From Betaproteobacteria bacterium TMED156 (GTDB lineage Bacteria; Pseudomonadota; Gammaproteobacteria; Burkholderiales; Burkholderiaceae_A): a DNA stretch of 35,657 nucleotides. A program made the translations under genes and the position numbers. The DNA lies in the NCBI GenBank assembly GCA_002171155.1, contig NHHF01000084.1:3089-38745 (forward strand), in the 5' to 3' direction. The notes beneath the pieces were generated by a model. It was not told the origin of the DNA. It did not search any database and saw only the letters and a program-made list of their open reading frames with translations. Shown piece by piece: positions 8,524 to 17,900 of the stretch; position 1 is the first letter of the stretch, and every line of letters starts with the position of its first letter.

Positions 8524-9732
8524 TTGTTATCTATAAACAATTTATCTAAAGGTTTCCGTCTCTATAAATCACCCTCTGACAGATTCCTAGAAATAGTTTT
8601 GAGGACTTCAAGACACAAATACCATCAGGCTTTAAACGATGTAAGTTTTGAACTTGGTAGAGGAGAAGCATTAGGTATCATAGGTGCTAATGGAGCAGGT
8701 AAATCAACGCTGCTTAAAGTTCTTCTTGGTGTAATTGTGCCAGATTCGGGAAACATAGCTGTTGATGGACGTATTACTGGTCTATTAGAGCTTGGTACTG
8801 GTTTTAATCATGAGCTTTCGGGAATAGAAAATCTTCGAATAAATGCGTCTTTCATGGGCATGAGTGATCAAGATATCAAGAGAAGTTCCAAAGAAATAGT
8901 TGATTTCTCTGAGATTGGAGAATTTATTAATGAACCATTAAAGATTTACTCCTCAGGAATGATTATGCGCTTAGCATTTTCTATCGCAATTAACGCCAAT
9001 CCAGATTATTTTGTAGTTGATGAAGCTTTAGCGGTTGGAGATGCATATTTTCAGCAGAAATGTATTAGAAAAATTTTAGAATTCAGGAATAAAGGGGGGT
9101 CGCTTCTGTTTGTATCACACGATTTAAACGCAGTGAAATTACTTTGCGACCGAGTTATGGTTCTTGAGCAAGGAAGGGTTCTAGAAATCGGTTCTCCAAA
9201 TGAGGCAACCAAGGTTTATAATCGTTCGTTGGCAAGAAAAGGGTCTCAAAGTATTACATTTGGGAAAAATACTAATTCAAAAGAGTTTGGTACGTTAAGA
9301 GCTGAAATAATAAAATGTACTCTGACTGGAGAATTTTCAGGAAATAATAAAATTTCTTCGGGTGAAAAGGTGAACATTAGATGTAATGTTTTGTGTCATG
9401 AATTGATCGATGATTTGGTTTTGGGTTTTATTATTAGAGACAAATTTGGGCAGGATATATACGGAACTAATTCCTTTTTGATGGGAGTCAACTTTCCCAA
9501 AGCCATCAATAAACCCCTGCAAGCAGTGTGGAACTTTGTTATGAATGTAGGTCCCGGAAAGTATACACTTGTGACAGCACTCCATGTTGGACCTGATCAT
9601 ACGGTTGAGTGCTTGCATTGGAAGGATGCAACTCTTGAATTTGAAGTTGCAGGAATTAATGGGCCAAACTTTATTGGGTTATGTAAATTGGAACCTGCTC
9701 TAGAAATAATTTCAAGCACACAAAAAAAATGA
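8524..9732 (+). CDS. wzt: O-polysaccharide ABC exporter ATPase with C-terminal cargo-binding domain
   Basis: A 402-residue ATPase subunit paired with Wzm. The nucleotide-binding domain (about 1-240) has Walker A GANGAGKST (54-62), signature IYSSGM, Walker B FVVDEALAVGD and switch histidine FVSHD. Residues about 250-385 form an extra beta-rich domain matching the Wzt C-terminal carbohydrate-binding domain, which in E. coli O9a recognises the capped non-reducing end of the finished chain. Its presence implies that export is coupled to chain capping. The start is TTG with AGGA about 8 bases upstream. The stop overlaps the ATG of the methyltransferase gene (ATGA), consistent with that enzyme supplying the cap. 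Confidence 0.92.
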   Translation: MLSINNLSKGFRLYKSPSDRFLEIVLRTSRHKYHQALNDVSFELGRGEALGIIGANGAGKSTLLKVLLGVIVPDSGNIAVDGRITGLLELGTGFNHELSGIENLRINASFMGMSDQDIKRSSKEIVDFSEIGEFINEPLKIYSSGMIMRLAFSIAINANPDYFVVDEALAVGDAYFQQKCIRKILEFRNKGGSLLFVSHDLNAVKLLCDRVMVLEQGRVLEIGSPNEATKVYNRSLARKGSQSITFGKNTNSKEFGTLRAEIIKCTLTGEFSGNNKISSGEKVNIRCNVLCHELIDDLVLGFIIRDKFGQDIYGTNSFLMGVNFPKAINKPLQAVWNFVMNVGPGKYTLVTALHVGPDHTVECLHWKDATLEFEVAGINGPNFIGLCKLEPALEIISSTQKK

Positions 9733-10949
9733 AAGATTTTAATTACACAAAATTTGAAGACACTCACAGGGGTAGTTCTTACTCAGTATGTGAAAGACTG
9801 AGTATTTACAAACCGATTCTTCTTGAGTTTGTAAAATACAGAAAAAATTCTAACTTAGTCGATTTGGGCTGTGGTAGAGGGGAATTTTTAAGAATCACTT
9901 CAGAAATGGGTATTGACTCAATTGGAGTTGATACTAATCAAGAGACTTTAAATGTGCCGATTGAGCTCGGTTTAAAAGTCAAACAAAAAGATGCAATAGA
10001 TTTTTTAAAATCCCAATGTAAGAATTCTTTTGATATTTTGACGGCATTTCATTTTATTGAGCATCTTGCACCACAATCTTTTTTAGAGTTAGTTAATGAA
10101 ATCAACAGAGTTTTGAAGCCCGGAGGGTTATTGATTTTGGAAACACCAAATCCGGAGAATATTATTGTTTCCAGCTGTAACTTTTATACGGACATAACAC
10201 ATGTTCGACCTATTCCGTCAGAATTATTAAAATTTATTTTCAGTAATTCACATTTTGATTTAAATAATACTTGGGGATTAAATTCCTCTTTGGATAAAGA
10301 GAATCAAACCATAACCTTGATTGACATTCTTGGGGGTGTAAGTCCAGACTATGCTTTTTTGGCTTTAAAAGATAGCGATGAGAAAATACCAAAGGAGGTT
10401 GTCGAACGTTTAAAAATTTCTAGAGGAATTACTTTGAATGAAGTTGCAAATCTTTACGAGAAAAGATATGTTTCAGACCAAGTAAAAAATCATAACTGGA
10501 CCAAAAGTGAGTTAGCTAGAGTTGATTTGCGATTAGATTTTGAATCTAAAAAAAATCAAAATCAATTAGACTCTATCCATTCAGGTATGCAGGATTTGTA
10601 CGCAGAAATCCAAGCAGAAATTCGTTCTGTGCAGAAACAAAATTACTATCATCAAAAAGCTCTTCAGGAGGTTGTTGGAAGTCGATCCTGGCGAATTACC
10701 TATCCATTGCGACTTCTGGGTAATATAGCTAGGAATATTAAAGGTCAAATTAAAAAATTTTTTTTTGATTTAAAAAACCTTCCATTAAAAATCTTTATTA
10801 GAAATTTTTGGGTAAGATTGAAAAGAAAAATGCCACGCAAGATATTTGGTTCCATTTTGTTAGATAAATTGGTTAATAAAAAAAGTTTTGTAAGTTCGGA
10901 CGAGAAAAAAACTATGTCAATTTTGGAAAAAGTTCACAAAGAAAAATAA
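9729..10949 (+). CDS. SAM-dependent methyltransferase with coiled coil, WbdD-like chain-capping enzyme (putative)
   Basis: A 406-residue protein. Residues 1 to about 190 are a class I SAM methyltransferase with motif I LVDLGCGRGEF (D45-E52), the FHFIEHL block and ETPNPEN from E138, followed by a CNFYTDITHVRPIP segment. These blocks closely resemble the methyltransferase domain of WbdD, which caps E. coli O8/O9a chains. Residues about 265-315 are Gln/Glu/Lys-rich and look like a coiled coil. The tail (about 325-390) is basic and amphipathic (SRSWRITYPLRLLG) and could bind the membrane. WbdD's kinase domain is absent, so the cap would be a plain methyl group unless a kinase acts elsewhere. It is coupled to wzt by ATGA overlap and followed after 4 bases by the large glycosyltransferase. 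The capping role is inference. Confidence 0.78.
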   Translation: MKDFNYTKFEDTHRGSSYSVCERLSIYKPILLEFVKYRKNSNLVDLGCGRGEFLRITSEMGIDSIGVDTNQETLNVPIELGLKVKQKDAIDFLKSQCKNSFDILTAFHFIEHLAPQSFLELVNEINRVLKPGGLLILETPNPENIIVSSCNFYTDITHVRPIPSELLKFIFSNSHFDLNNTWGLNSSLDKENQTITLIDILGGVSPDYAFLALKDSDEKIPKEVVERLKISRGITLNEVANLYEKRYVSDQVKNHNWTKSELARVDLRLDFESKKNQNQLDSIHSGMQDLYAEIQAEIRSVQKQNYYHQKALQEVVGSRSWRITYPLRLLGNIARNIKGQIKKFFFDLKNLPLKIFIRNFWVRLKRKMPRKIFGSILLDKLVNKKSFVSSDEKKTMSILEKVHKEK

Positions 10950-10953
10950 TCTT

Positions 10954-13900
10954 GTGAAACTGGCCATAGACTTTCAAGGTGCACAAGCTTCCAATTCTGA
11001 AAGAGGGATTGGAAGATATTGTCTGTCAATCGTATCGGAACTTTGTAATCATCATTCCACTGAATTAGAAATTCACCTTTTAATAAATGGTGTGTTTGTT
11101 TCAGAGGGCATAAAGTTGCGAAAAATATTCAAAACTAAACTTCCAGCAAATAATATTCATACATTTTTTCCTTCTACTAAATTTAATCAAGAAATCATGG
11201 ATGAAGATGAGAAAAGTAGATCCGAAATCATAAGAGAAGCAGTCATTGAAAGGATAAAACCAGATTTTGTTTTAATTACAAGTTTGTTTGAGGGATTGAT
11301 CGATAATGCTGTTATTGGAGAGAAGCATTTTCACACTAATTATCTAACTGCTGTAATTTTATATGATTTGATTCCAATGTTACATCCTGAAACTTATTTA
11401 AAAAGTAAAATTGCAGACGCTTGGTATCAGAAAAGAATAAAACAACTCTTGAATTTTGATTGTGTTCTTACAATATCTGAATATACAAGAAAGACTGCAA
11501 TAGAAAATCTGAATTTATCGGAAAGCAAGTTGGTGAATATTAGTGGGGCTGTTGAGCACAGTTTTTTTTATCAAAATGATGTTGAATTTGATGAGACCAG
11601 TTCTTTGCTCAAAAAAAGATTTGGAATTAAAAAAAATTTTATCTTTACAGTATCTGGCATTGATCCAAGAAAAAATTTGGCTTTTCTGATCAAATCTTTT
11701 GCAATGTCAGTTAATTGTTTAGATTGCGATTACCAGTTGGTAATAACTTGCAACATACAGATGGAGTCAGCAGAAAGATTTAAAAAAATTATTGAAGAGT
11801 GCGGGCTCAGTTATCAACAAGTAATTTTTACAGGATTTGTTGAGAACAATGATTTGATGGCTCTATACAACGCTTGTAATCTTTTTGTTTTTCCTTCGTG
11901 GCAGGAGGGTTTCGGCCTTCCAGTTTTGGAGGCCATGGCGTGCGGCGCTCCTGTCTTGATCGCCAAGGTTGCAAGCTTACCAGAGATAGGGGGAGACTCA
12001 GTTCTTTACTTTGACCCATTCAATGAAGCAAGTTTGACAAGCAAAATCATCACATATTTAAACAATCAAAATCTGCTAACAAAATATTCAAAGCTTGGAA
12101 GAAATAGAGCCAAACTATTCACTTGGTCTAATGTTGTATTAAAAACCATAAATGCTTTAAAAACAAAATTAAAACAACCTAAGCTTCTTGATAATAAGGT
12201 CACAAAGCTAAGGTCAAAACCCAGTCTATTGTATATTTCCCCTTTCCCTCCAGAAAGAACAGGCATTGCAGAATATAGCGCAAGCCTTAGTAAGGAATTT
12301 ACTAAGTATTACGATGTAACAATACTGAAATCAAGAAAAAATCAACAAAACCTAATAAAAAACATAAAACAACTTGATCCAGATAGATTACTTTCCAACC
12401 CCAAACGTTTTGAAAGGGTCTTATATCATTTTGGAAATTCTCATTTTCATGCTGAGATGTTTGATTTTGTAAAAGTTTATCCGGGCGTTTCGATCCTGCA
12501 TGATTTTTTTCTTGGTGGTGTAATAGGCATAAGACCAGATCAATACGCACTTATTCGAGAAAATTATGGTTATAAAGCAATTAATGAAGCCACGGGCAAA
12601 AATGAACATATTTTTTTTAGAGATCATCCAATAAACTTATCGGTATTTCAAAACTCTTTTGGGGTCATCGTTCATTCCGAGTATTCTCTGAGCTTAATAA
12701 AAAAATGGTATGGCAATGAAGTCTTAAAAAAATGTAATGTAGTTCCACTATTTAGGTTGAGAGCCAACAAACTCCCTAAACATAAGGCTAGAGCAAAGTT
12801 ACGTTTAGAGAAAGACAAATTTATAGTGGCTTCCTTCGGGCACACCGGGCCTAATAAGTTGAATGAACATTTATTGGATGCATGGTTGGATTCCTCATTG
12901 TCCAAAAAAAGTGATTTATTTTTTGTTGGTAAAGTTGGCGGTTCACAATATGATGTGAATCTTTTGTCAAGGGCAAATAAGCTTAAAAACCGATTTAATG
13001 TTGGGTTTACTGACTGGATCAGTGAGGATGAATATTCTCAATGGTTAAGTGCCGTTGACATTGCTGTGCAATTACGTACAGATACTCGCGGTGAAACCTC
13101 TGCTGCTGCATTAGATTGTTTATCTTACTCTTTACCAACAATAGTTAATAGACATGGTGATCTTGCAAGTTTCCCAAAAAAAACAGTTTTAATGATTCAA
13201 GATAACTTCACACAACTAGAGCTTCGGGAGGCAATAGAGAAGCTTTACTTCAATAATGAAATTAGACAACAACTGTCATTAGAGTCAAATGTTTATGTTG
13301 AGTCGAACCACAACATTGAAGAATGTTGTGAAGCTTACTATCAGAATATTGAGAGATTTTATGCCCTTTCATCTGCAAATTTGGAGGGGATTTTTAGAAA
13401 GTTAAAAGAGATTAAAAAAATTCCAAGTAAGCAAAATGATAAATTAAATTTGGCTAAGTCTATTTCAGCATCGTTGATTAATGATCCAAAATTGAAAAAA
13501 TATTTCGTAGATATTTCGGAGTTGGTAATCAAAGATGCTAGGAGTGGCATCCAAAGGGTTGTTAGAAATGTTTTGAGGTGTTTGCTTGTTGATCCTCCTC
13601 CAGGTTATATAGTAGAGCCGGTTTATGCCACGGATGAAGGCCTCGGGTATCGAAAAGCAAATAGATTTATGGAGCAGTTTTTGAATATTCCTCAGATTGG
13701 TAATGATGAGTTGATAGACGCATCCAGAGGAGATGTTTTTCTGGGTTTGGATTTGCAGCCAAAAGTTGTAGTTTTACAAAAAAACTACTTTGACATGTTA
13801 TTTTTGAAAGGGGTAAGTGTCCAATTTGTAGTTTATGACCTTATTCCAATTAATTACCCTGAGTTTTTTCCACAAGGGGCTAAAGTAATCTTTGAGGCTT

Positions 13901-14637
13901 GGCTCGAGACTATTTGTAATTATGACAAATTAATAAGTATTTCCGATTCTACAAAGTATGATGTTGAGCAATGGATCAAAAAAAATCACCCCAAAAATAT
14001 AGATTTTTTACAAAATCACACCATGAGACTTTCAAGTGAGTTGTCTCTTGAGGACAAAACCTATGGGGATCCAAAGAATGCTTGGTATATTAAACACATT
14101 CTTGAACGTTACGAAGTTTTTTTAATGGTTGGGACGGTAGAACCAAGGAAAGAACACACTCAGGTTTTAGATGCTTTTGAAATGATGTGGTCAGAAGGAA
14201 AAAACTTTATACTAATAATTGTTGGAAAAAAAGGTTGGTGTGTTGAAGATTTATCTAAAAGAATTAAAACGCACAGCAAAAACAATAAAAATTTATTTTG
14301 GATTGAGGATTGCTCAGATGAGTTTCTTATGGAGCTATACAAATCAGCATCTGGTTTGATTGCTGCTTCTTGGGCAGAGGGCTACGGACTACCTTTGATG
14401 GAGGGACATTTAGTTGGATTGCCAGTTTTTTGCAGGGACATCAAAGTTTTTAGAGAAATTGCTGATAAATTCGCAACCTTTTTTTCCAGCACAGATTCTA
14501 AATTTTTTGTCAAAGAATTTTTAGAGTGGGAAAAGACATTAAAAGGTTCAGTAATCTCTAAAGCTGAATCAGTTGAATCGATATGTTGGAAGAAAGCAAC
14601 AAAAGAGCTAGCGAATCTTACTTTAAAAAACGCTTAG
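10954..14637 (+). CDS. Three-domain glycosyltransferase (probable polysaccharide polymerase)
   Basis: A 1227-residue fusion of three GT-B-like units. Domain 1 (about 1-410) has RGIGRY near 20, YDLIPMLHPE near 140 and the EX7E motif E318/E326 in EGFGLPVLEA. Domain 2 (about 420-815) begins SLLYISPFPPERTGIAEY and keeps the fold pattern, but its donor motif is degenerate (RGETSAAALD), so it may be inactive or use a different donor. Domain 3 (about 845-1227) opens with SGIQRVVRNVL, has YDLIPINYPEFF and ends with EX7E E1142/E1150 in AEGYGLPLMEG. Multi-domain fusions such as WbdA and WsaE build homopolymers in ABC-dependent O-antigen systems, so this is the likely repeat-unit polymerase. The start is GTG, 4 bases after the methyltransferase stop. 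Confidence 0.88.
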   Translation: MKLAIDFQGAQASNSERGIGRYCLSIVSELCNHHSTELEIHLLINGVFVSEGIKLRKIFKTKLPANNIHTFFPSTKFNQEIMDEDEKSRSEIIREAVIERIKPDFVLITSLFEGLIDNAVIGEKHFHTNYLTAVILYDLIPMLHPETYLKSKIADAWYQKRIKQLLNFDCVLTISEYTRKTAIENLNLSESKLVNISGAVEHSFFYQNDVEFDETSSLLKKRFGIKKNFIFTVSGIDPRKNLAFLIKSFAMSVNCLDCDYQLVITCNIQMESAERFKKIIEECGLSYQQVIFTGFVENNDLMALYNACNLFVFPSWQEGFGLPVLEAMACGAPVLIAKVASLPEIGGDSVLYFDPFNEASLTSKIITYLNNQNLLTKYSKLGRNRAKLFTWSNVVLKTINALKTKLKQPKLLDNKVTKLRSKPSLLYISPFPPERTGIAEYSASLSKEFTKYYDVTILKSRKNQQNLIKNIKQLDPDRLLSNPKRFERVLYHFGNSHFHAEMFDFVKVYPGVSILHDFFLGGVIGIRPDQYALIRENYGYKAINEATGKNEHIFFRDHPINLSVFQNSFGVIVHSEYSLSLIKKWYGNEVLKKCNVVPLFRLRANKLPKHKARAKLRLEKDKFIVASFGHTGPNKLNEHLLDAWLDSSLSKKSDLFFVGKVGGSQYDVNLLSRANKLKNRFNVGFTDWISEDEYSQWLSAVDIAVQLRTDTRGETSAAALDCLSYSLPTIVNRHGDLASFPKKTVLMIQDNFTQLELREAIEKLYFNNEIRQQLSLESNVYVESNHNIEECCEAYYQNIERFYALSSANLEGIFRKLKEIKKIPSKQNDKLNLAKSISASLINDPKLKKYFVDISELVIKDARSGIQRVVRNVLRCLLVDPPPGYIVEPVYATDEGLGYRKANRFMEQFLNIPQIGNDELIDASRGDVFLGLDLQPKVVVLQKNYFDMLFLKGVSVQFVVYDLIPINYPEFFPQGAKVIFEAWLETICNYDKLISISDSTKYDVEQWIKKNHPKNIDFLQNHTMRLSSELSLEDKTYGDPKNAWYIKHILERYEVFLMVGTVEPRKEHTQVLDAFEMMWSEGKNFILIIVGKKGWCVEDLSKRIKTHSKNNKNLFWIEDCSDEFLMELYKSASGLIAASWAEGYGLPLMEGHLVGLPVFCRDIKVFREIADKFATFFSSTDSKFFVKEFLEWEKTLKGSVISKAESVESICWKKATKELANLTLKNA

Positions 14638-14902
14638 TCTTTGACAGTCAGTCACGGATTGGTAAACTGTTTTGAGGAAAATTATTTTTTATATAAACTA
14701 TATCGTTACTTTTTTAGAATTATTTAGTGTTTGACATTGATTTTTAATACCTCGACAGTCTTTTTTTTGCGTTTTTTCGCATTTGTCGTGGTTATTCGCT
14801 ATTTGGTAGTAAAACTTTTATGTATCTTGGAGTACAATTAGTAATAATTTAAATATTTAGTAGATGCAGATCACCCTGCTTTGAGTTAAAAAGGAAAAAA
14901 AA
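14638..14902 (+). promoter_or_regulatory. 265-base leader/promoter region of the giant surface-protein gene
   Basis: This is the largest gene-free gap in the window. It holds two perfect TTGACA hexamers exactly 90 bases apart (14641-14646 and 14731-14736). The first is followed after 16 bases by TAAACT (14663-14668), an acceptable sigma-70 pair. The second has no good -10 element at standard spacing. A TACAAT (14833-14838) closer to the gene could be a -10 element, but its -35 is poor. Short hairpins are possible at TGCG-T6-CGCA (14768-14781) and GCAG-N6-CTGC (14866-14879). A clear ribosome-binding site AAGGA (14891-14895) lies 7 bases before the ATG. The transcription start cannot be fixed by eye. 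Confidence 0.35.
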
Positions 14903-17900
14903 ATGACCGCAACATTAATCCACCAAATGTACATTGCCTATTATCAAAGGCCTGCTGATCCAGCAGGTTTAGCCTATTGGCAGGCGCAGCTAACTGCAAA
15001 CGGTGGAGGGGAAGCCGGATGGAATGCAGTTGCAGCGGCATTTGCAAATGCCGCCGAATCATCTGCCCTTTATGGATCTCAAACTCTTGAACAAAAGATA
15101 TCTGCTATTTACTTAGCCGCTTTTGAGAGAGCAGCTGTAGATAGTGAAGTAAGTTATTGGGCTAGTTCAGGTTTTACTGAAGCCCAAATTGCTTTTGCCA
15201 TTGTCAACGGTGCCCAAAATGATGACCTTACAACTGTTGGTACAAAGGTTACTTACGCAACAAATTTCGTTGCAGCAATTGATCCTGCTGGAACAGGTGT
15301 TGGTCCTTTCGAATATGAATACAGTGATCCTAGCATTGGTAGAACACTCATGGGTGATATTACAAAGGATTCTGATGTTTCAACCGCTACTGTTAATTCC
15401 CAAGTAGCTGCCAATGTGCCTACACTAGTAACAGTAAGTCTTACATCTGGTGCTGATACAATCACTCCTACTACCAATGCTGTTGAAAGTATATCAGCCG
15501 CTATTGGAGGATCTTCTCCCACTCTTGGCAGAACTGATCAAATCGATGGTGGTAGTGCAAGTGACATAATGACCATTACTACTGATGGAAATTTTTTGTT
15601 GGGGTTTAGCACTGGCTTCATTAAAAATGTTGAAACATTAAATTTAAATACAACAGTAACTTCTGTAACAACAAAGCTTATTAACTTAACTGGCGTCTCC
15701 GGCGTTGAGACTTTCAACATTGGGGCTTCGCACGCCAACGTCAAAATGTCAGAGGTAGTTGACGTAGGTAAAACAATTAATGTCAGTGGTCTGGCATCTG
15801 GAACCTTCGAAGTAGGATTTGCCTCCAACGCAATTAGTGCTTCTGGTTCTGCCATGACGCTCGGTGTTTCTGATGTAGGTTCAACTGGCGCAGCTGTCTC
15901 TATGATTACCCAGGGTGTTACTGACTTAACAATTGTTGCTGGTGGGACAAACAACACAGAGAGCTTTGTTAATTTAAACAATACCAATAATACCTATCAG
16001 ACCATATCCGTAATTGGTAGTAGTGATCTCTACATTTCTGATGTCGGTTCAGCTGCTTCTTCATTATCAGCGTCAAGTTTCTCTGGTAATTTGGATGTTG
16101 GTATTGATCTTGATACAAATGAAAAGGTCGGAGCCTCAGGTGAGATAATTACCGGTGGTGCAGGTACCGACACTCTAAGGATTTACGGTTCTGGTCAGAT
16201 TAAGGCAGGTACTTCTAGTATTGAAGAATTGATGTTTGACGGTACTCAGGCTGAAGCCACTATTAAGGCCACTGGCATGGCGGGCATAACGACTTTAACT
16301 TTCTCTGGTCAAAACGCCACTAATGCGATCAATATTTCGGGGCTTGATTCGACAGCAAGAACCATTAACTCAATTTTAGAGTCAACATCTGCCGTAACTC
16401 AGTCTTACAGTGCTGGTGGTGACTTAACTGTTAACCTAAATGTTGATCCAACTTGGGTTGCCGCAACCACAAAGAGGGATAATGATTTCGTTTTATCTGC
16501 TAAAAACTCTGGTTCAGTAACTTTGAATGTTGGTCAGTATGTTAGTTCAGCTGGAACTCACACTTTTGCCAATGCCACGGGATTAACAATTAACGTTGAT
16601 ACTACTGGTCATTTTGGAGGAACAGTTAGGGCTGACAAAGCTGGAACAATTAGTGTTGATGGTGGTGCGGACATAGATGCTACCGTGTCTGGTTTAGCTG
16701 CAACAACTTTCACGTTTAATGTTGGTTCTGGAACCATAACTTACGGTAGTACCGCTGTAACAACAGTTTCTCTTACAAACTCTGGATCGGTTGCTATTGC
16801 TGCGGCAACAAGAACAAGTAGTGTTGAAACAATAACAGTTGATACCCAATCTTTAGCTGACTTTGAATTAATTGGAACCACCAGTCTTACTACTTTACAG
16901 ATGAGTGGAGCTGGTTCTTTGGCTGCTGGTAAAATCGGAAACCATTCAGGGGTCTCAAATGATTTAACAATTTCCTTGACTGGTATGGATGCTGGATTTA
17001 GTGCTAAAACTATTACTAAGATATCTTCTGACTTGACCATCGCTGCTTCAAATTCAACTGGGTTCTTAGATTTTGATGCCATTACAGCAAGTGGTTTAAC
17101 AGTTACAACAGGTTCAATTCAATCTTTTAGAGCTAGCGCTTTAAATGTTGAGAAGTTCACTTTTGATGGCGCTGCTGCTACATCAACATCCAACTCGGCA
17201 AATGTTGGTCTGGGATTTGTCACAGCAAGTAGTACTATTACTATTTCCCTTGGAGCTGGCACTGGTATAATTTCTGCGGCTGGTCTTCATACTCTGGGTG
17301 CAGTAACCCTTGACGGTTCTAACTATGACGGAACAGTCAATATTCCAAATATAAGTGGATCCGGTGTAACTATTTCTTTAGGTACTAGTGGATTCTTTAG
17401 TGCATCAGTTATTCAGAGTAACAAAGCATTGACAATCGATGGTTCTGATTCTGCCAGTTCAGGTGTTAGTCTTGGAATGGTCGAAGCCTCAACTGACTTA
17501 ACTATTTCACTAGGGTCCGGCTCTGGTGCATTAACTATAGGTGGTAAAGCCCCTGGACTATCCGCAGGTGGAGCCTTGGTCATTGATGCATCAAAGGGTG
17601 CTGCTGAAATTCATACCTTCACAATTACTGCTTCTGGAGCAACAGTTTCTCTTGGTTCGGATGGGTACTTTAGTGCTCTAGATGTTATGGCAGGTGAAGG
17701 TGGATTTACAATGGATGGTGCAGCCGCAACATCAGCAACTATAACGGCTCAGTCTATTTCTTCAAGCGCTGCATTGACAATATCTCTTGGTACTGCTGGA
17801 TCGGGTGCAGTACAAATCACTGCTGTTGATACTCAGGGTGCGTTCACTCTGGACGGCAGTAATTCAATGGCAACCTTAGATCTTCAGTCAATCAGTGCAT

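Noticed and set aside
14768..14781. TGCG-T6-CGCA hairpin as terminator of the polysaccharide operon
   Set aside because: Only four base pairs, with the T-run in the loop and not after the stem.
14903..15420. LapA-type retention module with a LapG di-alanine cleavage site at the N-terminus
   Set aside because: The N-terminus is DUF4214-like, I see no TAAG-type site, and no lapD/lapG genes are in the window.
16141..16200. Possible RTX calcium-binding nonapeptide (GGAGTDTL)
   Set aside because: Only one partial copy is present. RTX proteins have tandem GGxGxDxxx arrays, which are absent here.
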